Assembly (NCBI GenBank): GCA_964571195.1 | Contig: CAZNAD010000005.1 | Coordinates: 62,001 to 126,000 of the forward strand | Source: PALSA-1006 sp964571195 | Lineage (GTDB): Bacteria; Pseudomonadota; Gammaproteobacteria; Burkholderiales; Gallionellaceae | Direction: 5' to 3' | Length of the DNA stretch: 64,000 nt | Shown: positions 53,225-61,214 of the stretch, piece by piece | Layout of the letters: the number at the start of each line of letters is the position of its first letter | Position numbering within the stretch: the first letter of the stretch is position 1 | Made by a program: the position numbers and the translations under genes | The notes under the pieces: generated by a model | What the model was told of the DNA's origin: nothing | Databases searched by the model: none | Seen by the model: the letters and a program-made list of their open reading frames with translations, nothing else

Positions 53225-54412
53225 TTATACCACGAACTTCTTGGTCACTTCATTTAGGCCCAGCGCGGCCTCGACCATACGTACGGCCTCTTTGCCGCAG
53301 GTCGCGGTCAGGTCTGCGGCAGTGTCGGTGCGGGTTTGGTTCTCCGCGATACGTGCGAGCACGATTCCTACCAGCATCTGCTGGTCATCGGCGGCTTCGC
53401 GTACCGCATCGACCGAGGTCTTCATGCCGGCGGTGGCCTGTTCGATCTGCACGAAGATATCGGAAGATGCCTTGGAAGCGTGTAATCCGTCACGCACGGC
53501 ACTGGCGTTTTCCCGCGAGATGGTGACCGTCGATGCGACATCGACGCTGACGCGCTGTAATACGGCATCGATACGCATGGTCGCCTGTGCGGCCTGTTCG
53601 GACAGTTTTCTGACTTCATCCGCGACGACTGCGAATCCGCGCCCCTGTTCCCCCGCCCGCGCGGCTTCGATGGCGGCATTCAGCGCCAGCAGATTGGTCT
53701 GTTCGGCGATGGCGCGTATGGCGGAAACGGCAGTCTCCACTTCCTTTGCGCTGACTTCCAGGCTGTTCGCGTTGGCCGATATCCGGCGGCTGGCTTCGTC
53801 CAGTACCGAGATGGCTTTTTCGGTCGCGTTCACTTGCGTGACGCCGTTGCGTACCAGCTCGTCGGCGGAGGATGCGCTGTCACGGGCGGCGTCGGAAAGT
53901 TCGAGGATGGAATTCGCGGCATCGGCCATGCCATTGATGACTTGGATGACTTCGTGCGCGTTCTGGCGGTATTCGTTCATGTTGTTGCCGAGTGCCTGCA
54001 TGGAGGTTCCGATCTCGCGTGCGGTTCCGTCTACCGCATCGGCAGACAGGGTCATCTCGCGCAAGGTCTCGCGCAGTCCTCCGGCCATGCTGTCGAAACC
54101 CTCGGTGATTTCGCCTATGGTGTCGGCACTGCGTATGCCGCAACCTTCGCGCAGGTCGCCCTTGCGGATACGTTCGGCGGCCACGGCGACTTTGCGCAGT
54201 TTGCGTATCAGCAGCCACTCAAGCAGTTTGTGGTTGGCGATGCCGATGGTGATGCCGGCAACGATACAGCCTAGGCAGAACCACAACAACATCCCTTCTT
54301 TCCAGTTGACGAAGAAATTTGCATAGAACGGGAAGACCAGTCCCATGAGCAGGCCGAAGCCGAGGAAGGAGAGCTGGAGTTGTCTGAGTATCGAAGGTGC
54401 GGATTTGTTCAT
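53225..54412 (-). CDS. Methyl-accepting chemotaxis protein without large sensor domain
   Basis: 395 residues. Two membrane helices at the N-terminus (about 10-35 and 45-65) with only a few residues between them, then HAMP, then the signalling domain with hairpin tip LNAAIEAARAGEQGRGFAVVADEVR. ATG 54412 was chosen because AAGGATG lies at good spacing; the ATG two codons earlier abuts the SD. Without a periplasmic sensor, it may sense redox state or membrane potential, or act with a partner. It is located between tusA-dsrE2-fadL and the dsr-linked minus-strand genes. Confidence 0.9.
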   Translation of the reverse strand: MNKSAPSILRQLQLSFLGFGLLMGLVFPFYANFFVNWKEGMLLWFCLGCIVAGITIGIANHKLLEWLLIRKLRKVAVAAERIRKGDLREGCGIRSADTIGEITEGFDSMAGGLRETLREMTLSADAVDGTAREIGTSMQALGNNMNEYRQNAHEVIQVINGMADAANSILELSDAARDSASSADELVRNGVTQVNATEKAISVLDEASRRISANANSLEVSAKEVETAVSAIRAIAEQTNLLALNAAIEAARAGEQGRGFAVVADEVRKLSEQAAQATMRIDAVLQRVSVDVASTVTISRENASAVRDGLHASKASSDIFVQIEQATAGMKTSVDAVREAADDQQMLVGIVLARIAENQTRTDTAADLTATCGKEAVRMVEAALGLNEVTKKFVV

Positions 54413-54509
54413 GGTCATCCTTTTTTAGTACGGCGTTGTCCTATCTGTCTAAGCAATCTTGGATACAGGTACGATCATCGGTTCCACACAGCCGAACTTG
54501 AGCCGGCTT

Positions 54510-55382
54510 TCAAGTGTTCGCCAACCGCTCCAGATAACGCGCGCGAAAAAGCAGGCGCGGTAGCGACGGGTCGTTGGTGAAGGCGCTGCGGTCGTGCAAC
54601 ACGTTGTTGCACAACAAGCCCATGCCGTTTTCCAGACGCAGCGCGTGGATATGCGAGGAATCTGCGGCCAACAGGTGTTCCAGCATGGCAACAGCAGCCA
54701 AGGTCGCGGCATCCTGTTTCCACTCGATGCTGCGGGTGCGCGCGGTGTAACGCATGTGCAGGTTGCCTCCTGCGTCCACCGAAAAGACCGGGCCGCTCTG
54801 CGCGGGGCGTACGCCGTCGGTTTCGTCCACCCGCGCGGGGATGGTCATAGCATCCGGCGCGGACAGCGCGCGGATGAAGTCAGGGTTCGCGTCGCGTAAC
54901 ATGAGGTAGGCGATCTCGTGATCCAGTACGCGATTCTCACCGCCTGTTCCGGCGCTCTGCGCACAGTGCAGTACCATGCCGCGTATGGTGCGCTCCGCTG
55001 GGTTGTAATAACCGTCGGTATGCCATTTGATGGCGCGGTCGGTATAGGGGATGTAGCTCTGTCGTTTGCCGTCGTCGTTGCACACGGTGATGCGCGAGAT
55101 ACCCTGTTCGCCCGCCAGCCAGTTGGCATCCAATTTCTCCAGACCCAACTGTGCGGCAAACTGTTGCAGCATCGCCTCATCCATGGCGACGGGTGAGGCA
55201 TAAATCGCCATGTTGCTGCGTCGGCAGCAGGACAATAATTCGGCCCGTTCGGCAGGTGTGACCGCCAGCGGGTCTTTGATCTCGACGATCAGATCACCGG
55301 TACGGGTGATGGCGTGTGCCAATTTGTGTTCGCGCCAATACAGGTAGGCGTCGGTATCGGCAAGATCGAAATGAGTTGGCAT
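54510..55382 (-). CDS. TauD/TfdA-family Fe(II)/2-oxoglutarate dioxygenase
   Basis: 290 residues. The iron site HxD is visible in KWHTDGYYNPAER, and the distal His lies in NNVLHDRSAF; an Arg for 2-oxoglutarate is in RLLFRARYLER. Close relatives hydroxylate taurine or other sulfonates, but the substrate here is unknown. It is last of a minus-strand set divergent from dsrA, 3 bp from the preceding gene. A role in organosulfur or small-molecule modification is plausible. Confidence 0.85.
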   Translation of the reverse strand: MPTHFDLADTDAYLYWREHKLAHAITRTGDLIVEIKDPLAVTPAERAELLSCCRRSNMAIYASPVAMDEAMLQQFAAQLGLEKLDANWLAGEQGISRITVCNDDGKRQSYIPYTDRAIKWHTDGYYNPAERTIRGMVLHCAQSAGTGGENRVLDHEIAYLMLRDANPDFIRALSAPDAMTIPARVDETDGVRPAQSGPVFSVDAGGNLHMRYTARTRSIEWKQDAATLAAVAMLEHLLAADSSHIHALRLENGMGLLCNNVLHDRSAFTNDPSLPRLLFRARYLERLANT

Positions 55383-55385
55383 GGT

Positions 55386-55982
55386 TCAGTCGCCGCTGGT
55401 AGAGGTGCGGCGGCGCGCCGGGCGTGGTTCGGTCTCCAGCAGGCCACGGAAAGTTTTTTCCAGCATCTCCACCGCTTCCGGTGCTTCTATGCTCATCAGA
55501 TGGTCGATGATCCAGCCGCTGTCTTTTTCACTCATGACTTCGTCCATGCAATAGGCGAGGTAACGGGTGAAGGAGAAATCGGGGCCGTTCTCGTCATAGC
55601 CGAATTCCGCATATTCTCCCGCGCGCTGGTTGAGCCGGTCGATGAAGCGACGTTTGCAGTCTGCCGGTTCACCGCCCAGCAAGCGACTCTCGTTCTCGGC
55701 ATGGGTCTCCGCGATGCGTTTCGCCAGCGTCATGGTGAAAGTGAGCCGCGCTTCCGCCGATAAGCGCCGGTAAGCGATGCGGTCGGCCACTTGGATCAGA
55801 AATAACAGGAACTCGCTCAGGAATGCGAAATATTGCGCGCCGACAGCGACCTCGAACTTGGCTTTGCGCGTGTTCTTCAAGGCGTTGTCGCCGATCTTGT
55901 AGGCGACAAACGACACCGCCCCGGCGAGTTCCTCCGGGGTGTGTTCTCGGCCAGGCTTGAACCAGTTGCTTTTGATGCGCAT
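55386..55982 (-). CDS. Hypothetical helical protein in the dsr-linked set
   Basis: 198 residues starting MRIKSNWFKPGREHTPEELA. It is predicted mostly alpha-helical, soluble, with no recognised catalytic motif; a run FLSEFLLFLIQVADRIAYRR is hydrophobic but interrupted. ATG 55982 with GAGGG 10 bases upstream was preferred; the frame upstream to 56111 is merely the MITE-like element. No family recognised. It is tightly linked to the TauD-like gene. Confidence 0.78.
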   Translation of the reverse strand: MRIKSNWFKPGREHTPEELAGAVSFVAYKIGDNALKNTRKAKFEVAVGAQYFAFLSEFLLFLIQVADRIAYRRLSAEARLTFTMTLAKRIAETHAENESRLLGGEPADCKRRFIDRLNQRAGEYAEFGYDENGPDFSFTRYLAYCMDEVMSEKDSGWIIDHLMSIEAPEAVEMLEKTFRGLLETEPRPARRRTSTSGD

Positions 55983-56011
55983 TATTTTTATGCCCTCATT
56001 CGCTTCAGGCA

Positions 56012-56147
56012 GGTGGTCGCGAAACGTAGCGAGCGAAGACAGCGCAAGGCGCGAGACGGCGAAAGAGCGGAGTTTACTTGAAGTAAATGAGCATCTTGAG
56101 CCGTTGAGCAACGCCGTGATGTCGAGCGCAGTAGTTTCGCGGCCACC
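56012..56147. mobile_element. MITE-like element, 136 bp
   Basis: Terminal inverted repeats GGTGGTCGCGAAAC (56012) and GTTTCGCGGCCACC (56134), 13 of 14 paired. A central perfect palindrome TTTACTT-G-AAGTAAA is present, with further imperfect pairing on each side, so the whole element could fold as one hairpin. No coding capacity. It fills the gap between the DsrC-like gene (stop 56150) and the unknown gene (start 55982). Confidence 0.75.
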
Positions 56148-56149
56148 TG

Positions 56150-56479
56150 TCAGTAACCGCCCTTGCCATAAGGCTGCGGCAGTCCGCCGATCTTGGCCGC
56201 CTGTTTGGCCGGACCCAGAGGGAACAGATCGTACAGCGCCTTGCTATCGGCTTCCGGCCAGAATTCGTTGACACCTTTCAGCATGTTGCGGAAGTTGGGC
56301 GTATGGCCGTTTTCTTTGTATTCTTCGCGCATATAGTTGATGATTTCCCAATGTTTCGGGGTCAGCTCTATACCTTCCGTTGCGGCAATCACACTTACCA
56401 CTTCTTCGCTGTAATCCGGCTCCAGCAGATATCCGTCAGCGTCCGTTTCAAGCTCATTACCTGCCACTGTGTATCCCAT
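56150..56479 (-). CDS. DsrC-family protein lacking both C-terminal cysteines
   Basis: 109 residues with the DsrC fold (DGYLLEPDYSEEVVSVIAATEGIELTPKHWEIINYMREEY, in parts). The C-terminal arm reads AKQAAKIGGLPQPYGKGGY. Both redox cysteines of DsrC are missing (Ala and Lys at their places), so it cannot carry sulfur. Cysteine-less DsrC homologues have been proposed to act in regulation. It sits directly after the Cas6-like gene (34-bp gap) in the set divergent from dsrA. Confidence 0.88.
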   Translation of the reverse strand: MGYTVAGNELETDADGYLLEPDYSEEVVSVIAATEGIELTPKHWEIINYMREEYKENGHTPNFRNMLKGVNEFWPEADSKALYDLFPLGPAKQAAKIGGLPQPYGKGGY

Positions 56480-56513
56480 TTGCTTTCTCCGTTAGAAAAA
56501 TCCCGCGCCGCCA

Positions 56514-57116
56514 TCAGTCCAGATCGGTGATGGCTTTGTGGGGTACGAAAATGCCGCAACCGAGGTTCCGGTCGGCGCCTAATCCGATGTATTGCAAGCG
56601 TATAGAAGCTTCCGGTTTGAGATCGTGTATCACCAGGCTATACCCGTTGATCGTGCGGCCCGGCGCTTGCAGGATGTTGCGCATGCCGCAGATGAGTTTT
56701 CCGGCGATCTCCATCTTTGCCAGGGTTGATGTCACTTCCCGGATGAAGTGCACCTCGTCTTCTGTTGAGTTCACCAAATGGGCGTGCAAGGTCGGATATG
56801 CCTGTATCGGGCGTAATCTGCCGCTGCCCAGCTGTAGTGTTTCATCTCCGATACTGAGCTGTTTGCCCGACAGGGCATCGAGATGCGCGGCGAGCGGGGC
56901 AGGCAGGCGCAACACCAACTTGGCGCGCTTGGGCAGCAACATGCCTGCCTCACTGGCTGCCGTGCGCAACGGCAGCACCCCGACTGCATCATCTGATCCA
57001 AAGGCCGGGACATGGTGCAGCAATGCCTCCCACAGCATGAACGGATAGTCGGCGGGAAGGGTGCCTCCGCTGACATCGAATACCGCATCCGTCATCACGG
57101 GTTTGCTGTCAGTCAT
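56514..57116 (-). CDS. Cas6/Cmx6-like RAMP-fold protein (orphan)
   Basis: 200 residues. The pattern matches the Cas6/Cmx6 family: YPFMLWEALLHHVPAF and GVLPLR near the start, KRAKLVLRLP, LICGMRNILQAPGRTINGYSLVIHDL (in parts), and the Gly-rich C-terminal loop GLGADRNLGCGIFVPHK. Cas6 enzymes cut CRISPR precursor RNA; a candidate catalytic His pair is at 34-35. There is no CRISPR array or other cas gene in this window. ATG 57116 overlaps the upstream gene by 8 bp. RNA cleavage is inferred from family only. Confidence 0.78.
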   Translation of the reverse strand: MTDSKPVMTDAVFDVSGGTLPADYPFMLWEALLHHVPAFGSDDAVGVLPLRTAASEAGMLLPKRAKLVLRLPAPLAAHLDALSGKQLSIGDETLQLGSGRLRPIQAYPTLHAHLVNSTEDEVHFIREVTSTLAKMEIAGKLICGMRNILQAPGRTINGYSLVIHDLKPEASIRLQYIGLGADRNLGCGIFVPHKAITDLD

Positions 57117-57339
57117 GCGGGGTGCTTTCCTGTTTATTCGCCCAGTCGAGCATGGCTGTTGCCCATTGTTCTGCGGTACCGGGATCGATGTCGAAGATGG
57201 TGAAGCGTTTGCCCTCGCGGATGCGCACACGCAACAGACTCATCCCCCCCTCGACATGGTCGATCTGCTGTAATTCGATCTCTTGTGAACCCAATGGAAC
57301 CTTGAACTTCGCCAACCCGCTGATCTGTGCCATGGCCAC
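57109..57339 (-). CDS. Small hypothetical protein upstream of the Cas6-like gene
   Basis: 76 residues (or 74 from ATG 57333), beginning MAMAQISGLAKFKVPLG. Predicted mixed alpha/beta, soluble, no cysteine and no recognised motif (GMSLLRVRIREGKRFTIFDID). It is first gene of the minus-strand set divergent from dsrA, overlapping the Cas6-like gene by 8 bp, so they are surely cotranslated. It may be a partner of the Cas6-like protein. Confidence 0.75.
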   Translation of the reverse strand: MAMAQISGLAKFKVPLGSQEIELQQIDHVEGGMSLLRVRIREGKRFTIFDIDPGTAEQWATAMLDWANKQESTPHD

Positions 57340-57423
57340 TCTTCCTGAACCTCATATACGGGGAGCGAGTCTATCCCCAATCACTATGGCTTTGAAATAC
57401 TACTGGGGGAAGTTTTGATGCCA

Positions 57424-57457
57424 CCCGTAAGGGTTATAAAAAATACCCGCTACGGGT
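57424..57457 (+). promoter_or_regulatory. CCC-N4-GGGTTATA motif upstream of dsrA
   Basis: ACCC-GTAA-GGGTTATA (CCC at 57424), then a second box ACCCGCTACGGGT 22 bp on. Shared with sqr, soeA and tusA upstream regions. It lies between divergent units (57339 minus, 57638 plus). Confidence 0.7.
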
Positions 57458-57637
57458 GATAGTTTGCTGGTCGGATGCCCCGTAGTATGCCCATCCATCA
57501 AGAAGCTGGGGTGCCGGGGCGTCGTTGTGGCGGAACTCAGTCGGAACAATCGTTTGAATCACTAGCTCTACCCTTTACCGGGTCGTTAAACCAGTTGTTG
57601 ACAGGCATCCGAAGCAGGTCGACTGAAAGGAAGAATT

Positions 57638-58933
57638 ATGGCGAAGAAGATGCATGATACCCCGAATTTGGACCAGCTCGAGTCCGGCCCGTGGCCCAGT
57701 TTTGTGACCGGCTTGAAGGAGCTGGCGAAGGAGAAAGACTATGTGGTCGACCTGCTCGGTCAATTGGAAGAGTCCTACAAGACCCGTAAAGGTTACTGGA
57801 AGGGCGGTACGGTTGGGGTATTTGGCTACGGCGGCGGCGTAATTCCCCGCTTCACTGAGCTGAAGAATGCAGACGGTACGCCAAAATTCAAAGACGCAGC
57901 CGAGTTCCATACGCTGCGCGTGATGCCACCTCCGGGTATGCATTACGACACCGCCACGCTGCGCCAATTCTGCGACATCTGGGAAAAACACGGCTCCGGC
58001 CTGATCGCGTTCCACGGCCAGTCCGGCGACATCATGTTCCAGGGCGCGACCACCGATAACGTGCAAAAAGCGTTCGACGAGTTCAACGAAATGGGCTTCG
58101 ACCTCGGCGGCGCAGGTCCCGCAGTGCGTACTTCCATGTCTTGTGTGGGTGCGGCGCGTTGCGAGCAGTCTTGCTACGACGAGGCACAGGCGCACCGCGC
58201 CGTGCTGAATACCTTCCTTGATGACATCCATCGTCCATCGTTGCCGTACAAGGTCAAGTTCAAGTTCTCCGGCTGCCCGAACGACTGTATGAACTCGATC
58301 CAGCGTTCCGACATCGCGGTGATCGGTACATGGCGCGACAACATCCGCACCGACGAAGCGTTGGCCAAGAAGTGGTTTGCCAAACACGGTATGGATGAGC
58401 TGGTAAACGATGTGGTTTCGCGTTGCCCGACCAAGACTTTCCAGGTCAAAGAAATCGGCAAGATCAAGAAGGGTGAGCATATTTCCAGCGTGGCGGTGAG
58501 TGCCACTCACGGCGTCGAAATCAACAATCAGGACTGTGTGCGCTGCATGCACTGCATCAACGTGATGACCGGTGCGCTGGCTCCCGGCAAGGATAGCGGC
58601 GCGAGCGTGCTGGTCGGCGGTAAGAGCCACCTGAAGATCGGCGGCCTGATGGGCACCGTGGTGATTCCGTTCATGAAGCTGGATACCGAAGAGAGTGTCG
58701 AGAAGCTGGTTGATTTTGCGCAACGCCACATCGACTTCTTCGCCGAAAACGCGCTGGAGCACGAGCGTTCCGGCGAGATGATCGAGCGTATCGGTTTGTC
58801 CAACTACCTCGATGCGATGGAAATCGACGTTGATCCGGCCATGGTCAATTCGCCGCGTATGAACCCCTATGTGCGTACCGATGGTTGGGATGAAGAAGTC
58901 GCCAAGATCAACGCCAAAAAGCAAGCCGCCTGA
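57638..58933 (+). CDS. dsrA: Reverse dissimilatory sulfite reductase alpha subunit
   Basis: 431 residues. Sirohaem/[4Fe-4S] binding cysteines in SCVGAARCEQSC and SGCPNDC, and an inserted ferredoxin domain with CVRCMHC. With DsrB it oxidises sulfur carried by DsrC to sulfite in the cytoplasm. The oxidative direction is inferred from dsrEFH and dsrL, which mark sulfur oxidisers. GAAAGGAAG precedes the ATG. It heads the dsrABEFHCMKL operon. Confidence 0.96.
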   Translation: MAKKMHDTPNLDQLESGPWPSFVTGLKELAKEKDYVVDLLGQLEESYKTRKGYWKGGTVGVFGYGGGVIPRFTELKNADGTPKFKDAAEFHTLRVMPPPGMHYDTATLRQFCDIWEKHGSGLIAFHGQSGDIMFQGATTDNVQKAFDEFNEMGFDLGGAGPAVRTSMSCVGAARCEQSCYDEAQAHRAVLNTFLDDIHRPSLPYKVKFKFSGCPNDCMNSIQRSDIAVIGTWRDNIRTDEALAKKWFAKHGMDELVNDVVSRCPTKTFQVKEIGKIKKGEHISSVAVSATHGVEINNQDCVRCMHCINVMTGALAPGKDSGASVLVGGKSHLKIGGLMGTVVIPFMKLDTEESVEKLVDFAQRHIDFFAENALEHERSGEMIERIGLSNYLDAMEIDVDPAMVNSPRMNPYVRTDGWDEEVAKINAKKQAA

Positions 58934-58943
58934 GGAGACCAAG

Positions 58944-60041
58944 ATGAATCAAGCCGTTCAAGCCGCAGCCCCTGCTGCAAAGCGCAAGCCCAAAGAGACC
59001 GGCGTACCGGATAACAAGAAATACTTGCATCCGACGCTGGCCAAGAATTACGGTAACTGGAAATACCACGACCGCCCGCGTCCGGGTGTATTGCATCACG
59101 TGTCCCACTCCGGCGACGAAGTGTGGTCGGTGCGTGCCGGTACGCAGCGCCAGATGGACGTTTACACCATCCGCAAGCTGTGCGACATCGCCGACAAATT
59201 CGCCGAAAGCCGTGTGCGCTTCACCATCCGTTCCAACATCGAGTTCATCGTGTCGGACGAAAAGAAAGTGGCTCCGCTGATCGCTGAACTGGAAAAGAAC
59301 GGCTTCCCGGTGGGCGGCACCGGTAATTCGGTGACCATGATCGCCCACACCCAAGGCTGGTTGCACTGCGACATTCCCGGCACCGATGCATCCGGCGTGG
59401 TGAAGTCGCTGATGGACGAGTTGTACGACGAGTTCCGTCGCGAAGAAATGCCGAACCGTGTGCATCTCTCGACTTCCTGCTGCGAAATCAACTGCGGTGG
59501 TCAGGCTGACTTGGCCATCATCGTGCAGCACACCAAGCCACCGGTCATCAATCACGACTTGGTTGCCAACGTGTGCGAACGTCCTACCGTGGTGGCGCGT
59601 TGCCCGGTTGCGGCGATCCGTCCTGCAATGGTGAACGGCAAGCCTTCGCTGGAAATCGACGAAGCCAAATGTATGTGCTGCGGCGCGTGTTACCCCCCCT
59701 GCCCACCGATGCAAATCAACGACCCGGAAAATTCCAAGCTGGCAATCTGGGTCGGCGGTAAAAACTCCAACGCGCGCGGCAAGCCGACCTTCATGAAAAT
59801 GGTCGCGTCCGGCTTGCCCAACAATGCGCCGCGCTGGCCCGAAGTCGCCGCTGTGGTGAAGAACATCCTGCACGTATACAAGGAAGATGCGCGTCCGTGG
59901 GAGCGCATGGCCGACTGGATCGACCGTATCGGCTGGCCGCGTTTCTTCGAGAAGACCGGGTTGCCGTTCACCAAGTACTTGATCGACGACTGGCGCGGTT
60001 CGCGCGCGAACCTGAACGCTTCGACGCATATCCGTTTCTAA
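58944..60041 (+). CDS. dsrB: Reverse dissimilatory sulfite reductase beta subunit
   Basis: 365 residues from ATG 58944 (SD GAGGAGA). Sirohaem-region cysteines STSCCEINCGG and CPVAAIRP; ferredoxin domain CMCCGACYPPCPP. The N-terminal 25 residues are Ala/Lys-rich. It forms the alpha2beta2 enzyme with DsrA. It starts 10 bp after dsrA. Confidence 0.96.
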   Translation: MNQAVQAAAPAAKRKPKETGVPDNKKYLHPTLAKNYGNWKYHDRPRPGVLHHVSHSGDEVWSVRAGTQRQMDVYTIRKLCDIADKFAESRVRFTIRSNIEFIVSDEKKVAPLIAELEKNGFPVGGTGNSVTMIAHTQGWLHCDIPGTDASGVVKSLMDELYDEFRREEMPNRVHLSTSCCEINCGGQADLAIIVQHTKPPVINHDLVANVCERPTVVARCPVAAIRPAMVNGKPSLEIDEAKCMCCGACYPPCPPMQINDPENSKLAIWVGGKNSNARGKPTFMKMVASGLPNNAPRWPEVAAVVKNILHVYKEDARPWERMADWIDRIGWPRFFEKTGLPFTKYLIDDWRGSRANLNASTHIRF

Positions 60042-60054
60042 GAGGAAGCCAGAA

Positions 60055-60414
60055 ATGAAATTCGGAATCGTAGTCAACGAGGGGCCGTATCAGCATCAGG
60101 CAAGCGACTCCGCTTACCTGTTCGCCAAGGCGGCTATCGCCAAAGGCCATGAAGTATGGCGCGTATTTTTCTACCACGACGGCGTGAACAATGCGTCCAA
60201 ACTCACCGAGCCGCCGCAGGATGACCGTCACATCGTCAACCGCTGGACCAAGCTGGCGGAAGAGCATCAGGTTGATCTGGTGGTGTGCGTGGCCGCAGCG
60301 CTGCGTCGCGGCATCAAGGAAGAAAACTTGGCGCAGGGCTTCCGCATCTCCGGTCTTGGCCAATTGGTTGAAGCCGGAACCAAGTGCGACCGTCTGGTCA
60401 CCTTCGGCGATTAA
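60055..60414 (+). CDS. dsrE: DsrE sulfur-transfer subunit
   Basis: 119 residues; the conserved Cys78 in LVVCVAAALRRGI is the persulfide-carrying residue known from Allochromatium DsrEFH. Member of the DsrE2F2H2 hexamer that passes sulfur from TusA to DsrC. It has 13 bp spacing from dsrB. Confidence 0.95.
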   Translation: MKFGIVVNEGPYQHQASDSAYLFAKAAIAKGHEVWRVFFYHDGVNNASKLTEPPQDDRHIVNRWTKLAEEHQVDLVVCVAAALRRGIKEENLAQGFRISGLGQLVEAGTKCDRLVTFGD

Positions 60415-60425
60415 GGAGAGACGAG

Positions 60426-60797
60426 ATGAGTGAAGGAACCGTAAAAAAATTCATGTTCGTCAACCGTAAGGCTCCGCACGGCACGATCTACGCGCTGGAG
60501 TCGCTGGAAGTGGTGCTGATTACCGCCGCTTTCGATCAGGATGTGTCGCTGGTATTCGCAGACGATGGCGTGTATCAACTGAAGAAGGGTCAGCAGACCA
60601 AAGGCATCGAGACCAAGAACTTCTCACCCACCTATCGTGCGCTGGAAGGTTATGACATCGAGAAGCTGTACGTCGAGAAAGAGTCGATGGAGGCGCGCGG
60701 CCTGAGCGAAGACGACCTGCTGGTCGATGTCACCGTACTCAGCAGTGCCGAGATGGGCGAGCTGATGGCCAAACAAGACGTGGTTCTAAGTTTCTAA
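60426..60797 (+). CDS. dsrF: DsrF subunit of DsrEFH
   Basis: 123 residues from ATG 60426 (SD GGAGAG). DsrF fold (FMFVNRKAPHGTIYALESLE; SLVFADDGVYQL). The protein has no cysteine at all, so it is a structural partner in DsrEFH. Confidence 0.94.
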   Translation: MSEGTVKKFMFVNRKAPHGTIYALESLEVVLITAAFDQDVSLVFADDGVYQLKKGQQTKGIETKNFSPTYRALEGYDIEKLYVEKESMEARGLSEDDLLVDVTVLSSAEMGELMAKQDVVLSF

Positions 60798-60809
60798 GGG
60801 GGAAAATAA

Positions 60810-61106
60810 ATGCTTCACATCATCAATAAATCTCCCTTGTCCAGCAGCACATTGGAAAGTTGCCTGCGCATGAACGCGGCAGGCGATGTTCTGCTGATCG
60901 AGGATGCGGTGTATGCCGCGACCACAGGTAACGCTTTCGAGGGTAAGCTGCGCGTAGCGATGAGTCGCTGCAAGGTATACGTGTTGCAACCCGATCTGGA
61001 AGCACGCGGCTTGGCCGACCGTCTCATCCCAGGCGTGACGGCAGTCGACCACGGCGGTTTCGTCGATCTCGCGGTCGGCAATAGCGCCTGCCAATCCTGG
61101 CTGTAA
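60810..61106 (+). CDS. dsrH: DsrH subunit of DsrEFH
   Basis: 98 residues; Cys18 in TLESCLRMNAAGDVLLIED corresponds to the conserved DsrH cysteine. SD AAGGGGG. A gap of about 108 bp to dsrC carries a palindromic repeat. Confidence 0.94.
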   Translation: MLHIINKSPLSSSTLESCLRMNAAGDVLLIEDAVYAATTGNAFEGKLRVAMSRCKVYVLQPDLEARGLADRLIPGVTAVDHGGFVDLAVGNSACQSWL

Positions 61107-61129
61107 AGCAAAGTTGCTTTTCTCGTTCG

Positions 61130-61168
61130 CCTCCTCGCCCGCTTGCGGGAGAGGATTGGGGAGAGGGC
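61130..61168. repeat. CCCTCTCCC-type palindromic repeat between dsrH and dsrC
   Basis: CCTCGCCCGC / GCGGGAGAGG palindrome followed by GGGGAGAGGGC; same family as the element at 9243 in the por operon. It may affect relative expression of dsrC within the operon. Confidence 0.7.
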
Positions 61169-61214
61169 AGAGAGATTCAATAATTAGTTGGCAATACCTA
61201 AAAGGAGAAACATC

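Noticed and set aside
55983..56111. N-terminal extension of the unknown gene at 55386
   Set aside because: The extension is translated from the MITE-like element and lacks an SD; the start at 55982 fits better.
56514..57116. CRISPR locus suggested by the Cas6-like gene
   Set aside because: I looked for regularly spaced direct repeats and other cas genes in the window and saw none; only the Cas6-like protein remains.
57575..58942. 455-codon antisense frame opposite dsrA
   Set aside because: Shadow of dsrA; no motif and no plausible upstream signals.
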